Shown here: piece after piece, positions 60,049 to 64,000 of the stretch
Position numbering within the stretch: the stretch's first letter is position 1
Layout of the letters: the number at the start of each line of letters is the position of its first letter
The notes under the pieces: generated by a model
Told to the model about the DNA's origin: nothing
Database searches by the model: none
Seen by the model: only the letters and a program-made list of their open reading frames with translations
Assembly (NCBI GenBank): GCA_942486035.1
Contig: CALNXK010000039.1
Location: 2,758,001 to 2,822,000, forward strand
DNA length: 64,000 nt
DNA from: Porites lobata
Taxonomy: Eukaryota > Cnidaria > Anthozoa > Scleractinia > Poritidae
Direction of reading: 5' to 3'
Position numbers and translations under genes: made by a program

Positions 60049-60268
60049 ATTTCCACTGTCGCGTAATTTTACGTGCGTGGGTGCGTAAAATTTTACGTTC
60101 GCAAATAAGGTAGAGGCAATGTATGAAAGGTCGCACATAAGCGTAAAAGTAGAACCCCGCTCAACTTCACGTTTAATTTCAACACTATATATCTTGCGTG
60201 TAGTTTATTTACGTGATTAAAATCTACGTGCGTTAACGTGCGTAGCCAAAAACGCGTCAGTGGAAATC
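60049..60268. mobile_element. Foldback MITE, same family, copy 2
   Basis: Starts 'atttccactgtcgcgtaatt' and ends 'acgcgtcagtggaaat'. It contains 'tagaggcaatgtatga' like its neighbour. The two copies lie head to tail. Confidence 0.7.
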
Positions 60269-61843
60269 AATATTAAGAGAGAAAAATTTTTTAAGCGTAA
60301 TATCACAAAAGCTGTTGATATCAACACAATGTTAATTTATTTTTTCAGATATGAAAGATGTCACAGGTCTCCCAAAAAAGTATACCATATCTCATAATAT
60401 TCACTTCATATTGAAGAGCTCATTAAAGTGGTTATCCAGTGTAAGGATGTAATTTAATCGAACTACCATGGAAGCACATGGAAACCCCAAAGAAGGGCCG
60501 GTTTTCTGGTAATTCTCTTTTTCCATGCATAATGATGAAGGTTCTTCTGTCGGGGTGGGTAAATTGAGCCTGAATTACCCTGTAGTATTATGAAGGCTAT
60601 TTACTTAACTCACTTATAGAACGATGTGTAACGATCATACTTTAAGCCAAGTTATAGAAACATGTCTAATAAAGTGGGTTTAAGGTCTAAAAATTGTATC
60701 TTGCCTTTCTAACAGAAATGATACAAATATTGAATCCATTGCGATAGATCGAACAACACAAGACTGAAAGTTGTCTGGCATGCATAATTTATTTTGGAGG
60801 GGATTTTTCCAAGAAACGCATTTCACCTGCCTAAATTGGTGACACTGCTTTTATTGGGCGACTGAGACCCTCTCAGTAATTTTGTCAAGCGAGTATTTAA
60901 TGGTGTCAGATTTCGGTTGAGAAGTTAAGTCCACCACTCTGTTGAAACGCTATCCTAATGAGGTTGTTTCTATGGATCGGTACGGTTGTGTTATTGTTGA
61001 AATTCACGAAAAAATATTTTAATGGATTTGATTATATTAAGGAGATCCGCGAGGAAACAAAAATGTCAGTTTACAAACTGAAAAGAGGAACTACCAGCTG
61101 GTGTCGGTTTAACGAATGATCCTATTTTAAGCGCCTGGTATAATTTTTGACTATCAAAGGGCAGAAAAAGTTTCGGAAAAGAGCAACTATAGATAAAGAT
61201 ATTTTTGAGCATGAAAGCCTTGATAGCAAAGATAAACGTTTAAGTCTGAATCTGAAAACTGCGACAAACGAACACGGTATACTGGCTTCAATTTATACTA
61301 CGCAAAATAAAGATAGAATGATATAGTCCTCGTAAACTTAGCTTTAAAATATTGTTTGTGTAGGAGGAATTTCAAACTTCGATGGCCTAGGTATTAATAA
61401 GCCAAAATAAAACTGCTGGACTTTCATAATTTTTAAAGAGTTTTTTTATTTTAAGGTTACAAAATTTCAACATTTTAATTTTACAGTTTACATGTTGTTT
61501 AATTTGATTTTTATAAAATAAGGTTCAGTGCTAAACTTTAAGTTGCATTTCACAGGTTTTTTTCAGTATTTTCAATCATGTCTGTTCTTTTAACCAAACA
61601 AACTGAATAACAAAATACAAACCTCTGTCAACCGCACAGCTTTTAATCTCTGATTCAGAGATTAAGGTAGGCAGTTGCGCACTTCATAATAAAAGCATTA
61701 TGTTTACAATTTAACTCTTTCGAAACCACAAATCAAAACGTAAGGCAGAAATTCCTAGTAAGCACCATTAATAATGGCACCGCAGTTTCCATTACTGTGC
61801 CATGGGCAGCTTCTAACCTTTCAAAATTGATTAAATCATTGTA

Positions 61844-61950
61844 TAGTCTGCTACACAGCCGTTTTTAGTCTCGTCACGCAACGCTCCTCGTCACCATTAG
61901 TGGGGAGGAGCGTTGCGTGACGAGACTAAAAACGGCTGTGTAGCAGACTA
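61844..61950. mobile_element. Perfect 46-bp-arm hairpin MITE
   Basis: Positions 61844-61889 are the exact reverse complement of 61905-61950, with a 15-nt loop. R1 shows the uninterrupted site near 50900 ('gataatcattctatgg'). Perfect arms imply a recent insertion or gene conversion between arms. Confidence 0.9.
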
Positions 61951-62292
61951 ATCATGCCATGGTATTTTTTGGAATCTGTGAAAACTGAAAATCCCTGCGA
62001 GTCTTTTTATTGAATTCAGGAAACTGTTTTTATCAAATAGAATCCGGTTCTTATCCTAATGACCAATTTTACTACAGCTTTTAGAGCGCTAATTGATTTT
62101 TGCTCATTTTACAAATGACTGCTTTCGTTGTTTTAATTTCAGGGGGATTAGAAAAATTAAAAGAAAATTAATTCTAGAAGATGTACAGCGAGTTTCACGA
62201 GATGTCACGGCTGCCATTTATAGTATGTTGTTATTTTGTTCAAGAGAGGATAAAGGGGCTTTATCCTCTCATGAAACGCCATGATAAAAAAA

Positions 62293-62349
62293 TAGGGGTT
62301 GGTCACGCGTTCCTGCTTCACTGGGACAGGAACGCGTGACGAACCCCTA
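62293..62349. mobile_element. Short hairpin MITE, TAGGGGTT termini
   Basis: 'taggggttggtcacgcgttc' pairs with 'gaacgcgtgacgaaccccta' around 'ctgcttcactgggacag', with one mismatch by eye. Confidence 0.8.
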
Positions 62350-62608
62350 AGAACGTCTGAGCTGAGTGGGAGGCCAAGTAATTTAAGGCGCCATGAAAAA
62401 GACACAAATAATACAACAAAATTCAGCTACGTTCGCGTTAACTTGATTTTCCATCCTTCGATAGCACCAGGAAAACCTTGAGTCGAGCTTAAGAAGGTAA
62501 ACAGATAAATAAACACCGGGAAAGTTTCGTTTGTATTGTAACCTGGTTTTCTTCCCGAAAATTTTATCACAAAGTAAAAACCGGCCGCACCTGGGGCCAT
62601 CTTCGGAG

Positions 62609-62735
62609 ACCCAGGGAAAGTCTCAGACAGGCGAAAAAAAAAATGGTGCGAAGAAACATAAAGAACGGGCTCTTCTCCCTTTTCTTTCCTTTTCTTCGCA
62701 CCCTTTTTTCCCCACCCGTTTGAGACTTTCCCTTG
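62609..62735. mobile_element. Imperfect foldback element
   Basis: 'cccagggaaagtctcagaca' and 'tggtgcgaagaa' on the left mirror 'ttcttcgcaccc' and 'tttgagactttcccttg' on the right. Overlapping open frames on both strands are artefacts of this symmetry. Confidence 0.65.
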
Positions 62736-62859
62736 CCCCCTGTATCTGCCCGGAACCGATTTTCATAACTGGGTGTGCCCTGGGGCCGATGGGCAGTGAC
62801 TCTCGTCCCCAGGGTCTTCTCGTTTTCCAATACGTTTTTTTCGCGGGAAATCTGGTTCG

Positions 62860-64000
62860 CGTGAATTGTGGGAACGAGAACCCAATGCTGTGCAAAGGAA
62901 GCCATGATAATCGACAGCAAGTGGCGGGGTAAAATGCTACATTTTGTAGCCAAGGCAGTGTGATATATGGACTCTCCCGTGGCTTCTACCATTGGGAAAA
63001 GGTTTATTCCTCGTTTTGTGGCATTTTTTTACAACCTATAAGTCGATGTAGCCGCAAATCGCTCGAATGCTGACCACGTTTTGGTTGCGCTGCGTACGAC
63101 CACATAGACGTCTTGGCCGCAACTTATTCATAAGCTTCCATCTGCACAGGTAAGCTTAACACCTGCTTAAAAAATTTAATTTCGTTACCTCATTTAGAAA
63201 GAAAATCTTTAGTTATATTCTCCTTAAGAAGAGGTCCTTGCCTGAAACTTTAGTTTCAGTAAACGTGGCATGGAATGTTGTTGTTTCCGTATGAACTTAA
63301 GATTTTATATTAAAAGCCAGTTTAAGCTTATTCTTGAAGTGGGGAATTCAAAGTAAAGATGTTTTTCGATACAATCTTCAGTACTTTACGTATAATAATC
63401 TCACGCTCCAACTGAATTACAACCAAAACTCCATGTGCGTCCACCTACCAGATAAGGTTATGGTGAAGTTCAACTTTATTTGTTTAGGCATTTGAATTAA
63501 GTGTACATAGACAAACAGAAATTGGGGACCTTTAGATTTTACTATGAGTGCAAGATACATGTACAGTAAAAGTACTTGTGCTAATTATGTGTATACAATG
63601 ATGTTAATGCTACATGCAGTGTTATTGGTTGTTGCCCATGATCTATTAGAATACAGATACGTGGATGATGTCATGGGAAACTTGTTTTTTTTGTTTTGTT
63701 CAACATTCACGGTTTTGATAATGTTTGTGAGATTATGTCAGGCTAAAGCAAGTGAAAGCCTCAAAAAAAAAAAGCCTTAGCAGGAGCTATTATTTTACAA
63801 AAAAGAAAAGTGGAGAAACGGAGACAAAAAGAGCTTTTGACTACTAACCTTGAGAATGCCTAAGCCACAAGCAATCTTTACAAGAGTTGCCATTGTGTGT
63901 CGTCAGTATGAGACACTCGCTGTTTTGCAAAATGTTTTTGCCATTATTCTGCTTTGAGCAAGAAAAGACGTTGAAAAACTTTTTAACAACAAAATGGTCA
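62860..64000. other. Right edge, unresolved
   Basis: Comparatively CpG-rich sequence near 62810-63130 contains a plus-strand donor (CACAG/GTAAGC at about 63149) after an open frame from ATG 63069. A possible minus-strand first exon lies at 63849-63893 (15 codons, donor GTTAGT), and a plus-strand 78-codon frame at 63544-63780 has two hydrophobic stretches. None is supported well enough to call a gene. The region may be the 5' end of a neighbouring gene. Confidence 0.25.

Larger units (their letters stand above)
58165..62215. repeat. Duplicated block R2 (partner 48180-51257)
   Basis: Second copy of block R1, enlarged by several MITE insertions. Because R1 lacks them, the MITEs here either inserted after the duplication or were lost from R1. 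Confidence 0.8.

Noticed and set aside
62531..62992. Overlapping 133- and 141-codon frames on opposite strands
   Set aside because: They sit on an imperfect foldback element, which opens frames on both strands.
63849..63893. Possible first exon MATLVKIACGLGILK with donor GTTAGT on the minus strand
   Set aside because: Phase 0 and 15 codons do not match the array pattern, and no second exon was found.
1..64000. tRNA, rRNA and CRISPR arrays
   Set aside because: None was recognised by eye. Regularly spaced repeats here are microsatellites or tandem tracts without unique spacers.

Overview
The window is eukaryotic and AT-rich. It carries TATA-box promoters, GT-AG introns, and many short inverted-repeat (MITE-like) elements, LINE fragments and a Ty3/Gypsy relic. 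The repeat style suggests a cnidarian, probably an anthozoan such as a stony coral. That taxonomic guess is inference. No conserved housekeeping gene anchors it.

The main content is an array of seven intact, related genes, all on the minus strand, at about 1.8-4.5, 8.7-11.5, 16.1-18.6, 29.3-32.1, 38.3-40.7, 44.9-47.3 and 53.4-56.0 kb. Each was rebuilt by hand from splice sites. Each has five coding exons: a 7-nt first exon holding the ATG; a second exon with a signal peptide and a first helix; a short third exon of 27-37 codons, usually opening with a Trp motif; a fourth exon of 59-62 codons forming two amphipathic helices; and a last exon with a final helix and the stop. Intron phases are 1-0-0-0 in all seven. 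Predicted products are secreted proteins of 212-240 residues. This architecture matches vertebrate long-chain (class I) four-helix cytokines and hormones such as growth hormone and erythropoietin. The paralogs share little sequence beyond gene structure and helix pattern. I read the array as an undescribed family of helical-cytokine-like secreted ligands; the gene structure is seen, the function is inferred.

Layout. Gene A (1.8-4.5 kb) is flanked by two diverged copies of a roughly 0.8-1 kb repeat. A large tandem duplication follows: copy 1 (7.4-21.4 kb, continuing at 25.2-25.6 kb) and copy 2 (28.3-43.3 kb). Each copy carries one B-type and one D-type cytokine-like gene plus a possible small two-exon secreted-peptide gene (C, C'). 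Copy 1 is interrupted by a 3.76-kb element with perfect 33-bp terminal inverted repeats. A decayed Ty3/Gypsy gag-pol relic lies between the copies (25.65-27.96 kb). Copy 2 carries two private insertions of about 0.8 kb each. Genes E and F follow. Gene F is abutted by a decayed LINE whose 3' end stops about 9 bp from the F stop codon. A second duplicated block without a convincing gene flanks F (48.2-51.3 and 58.2-62.2 kb) and is seeded with MITEs. The last 1.8 kb is unresolved.

If functional, these genes would act as extracellular signals from separately regulated, possibly inducible TATA promoters. No receptor or signalling component is encoded in the window.
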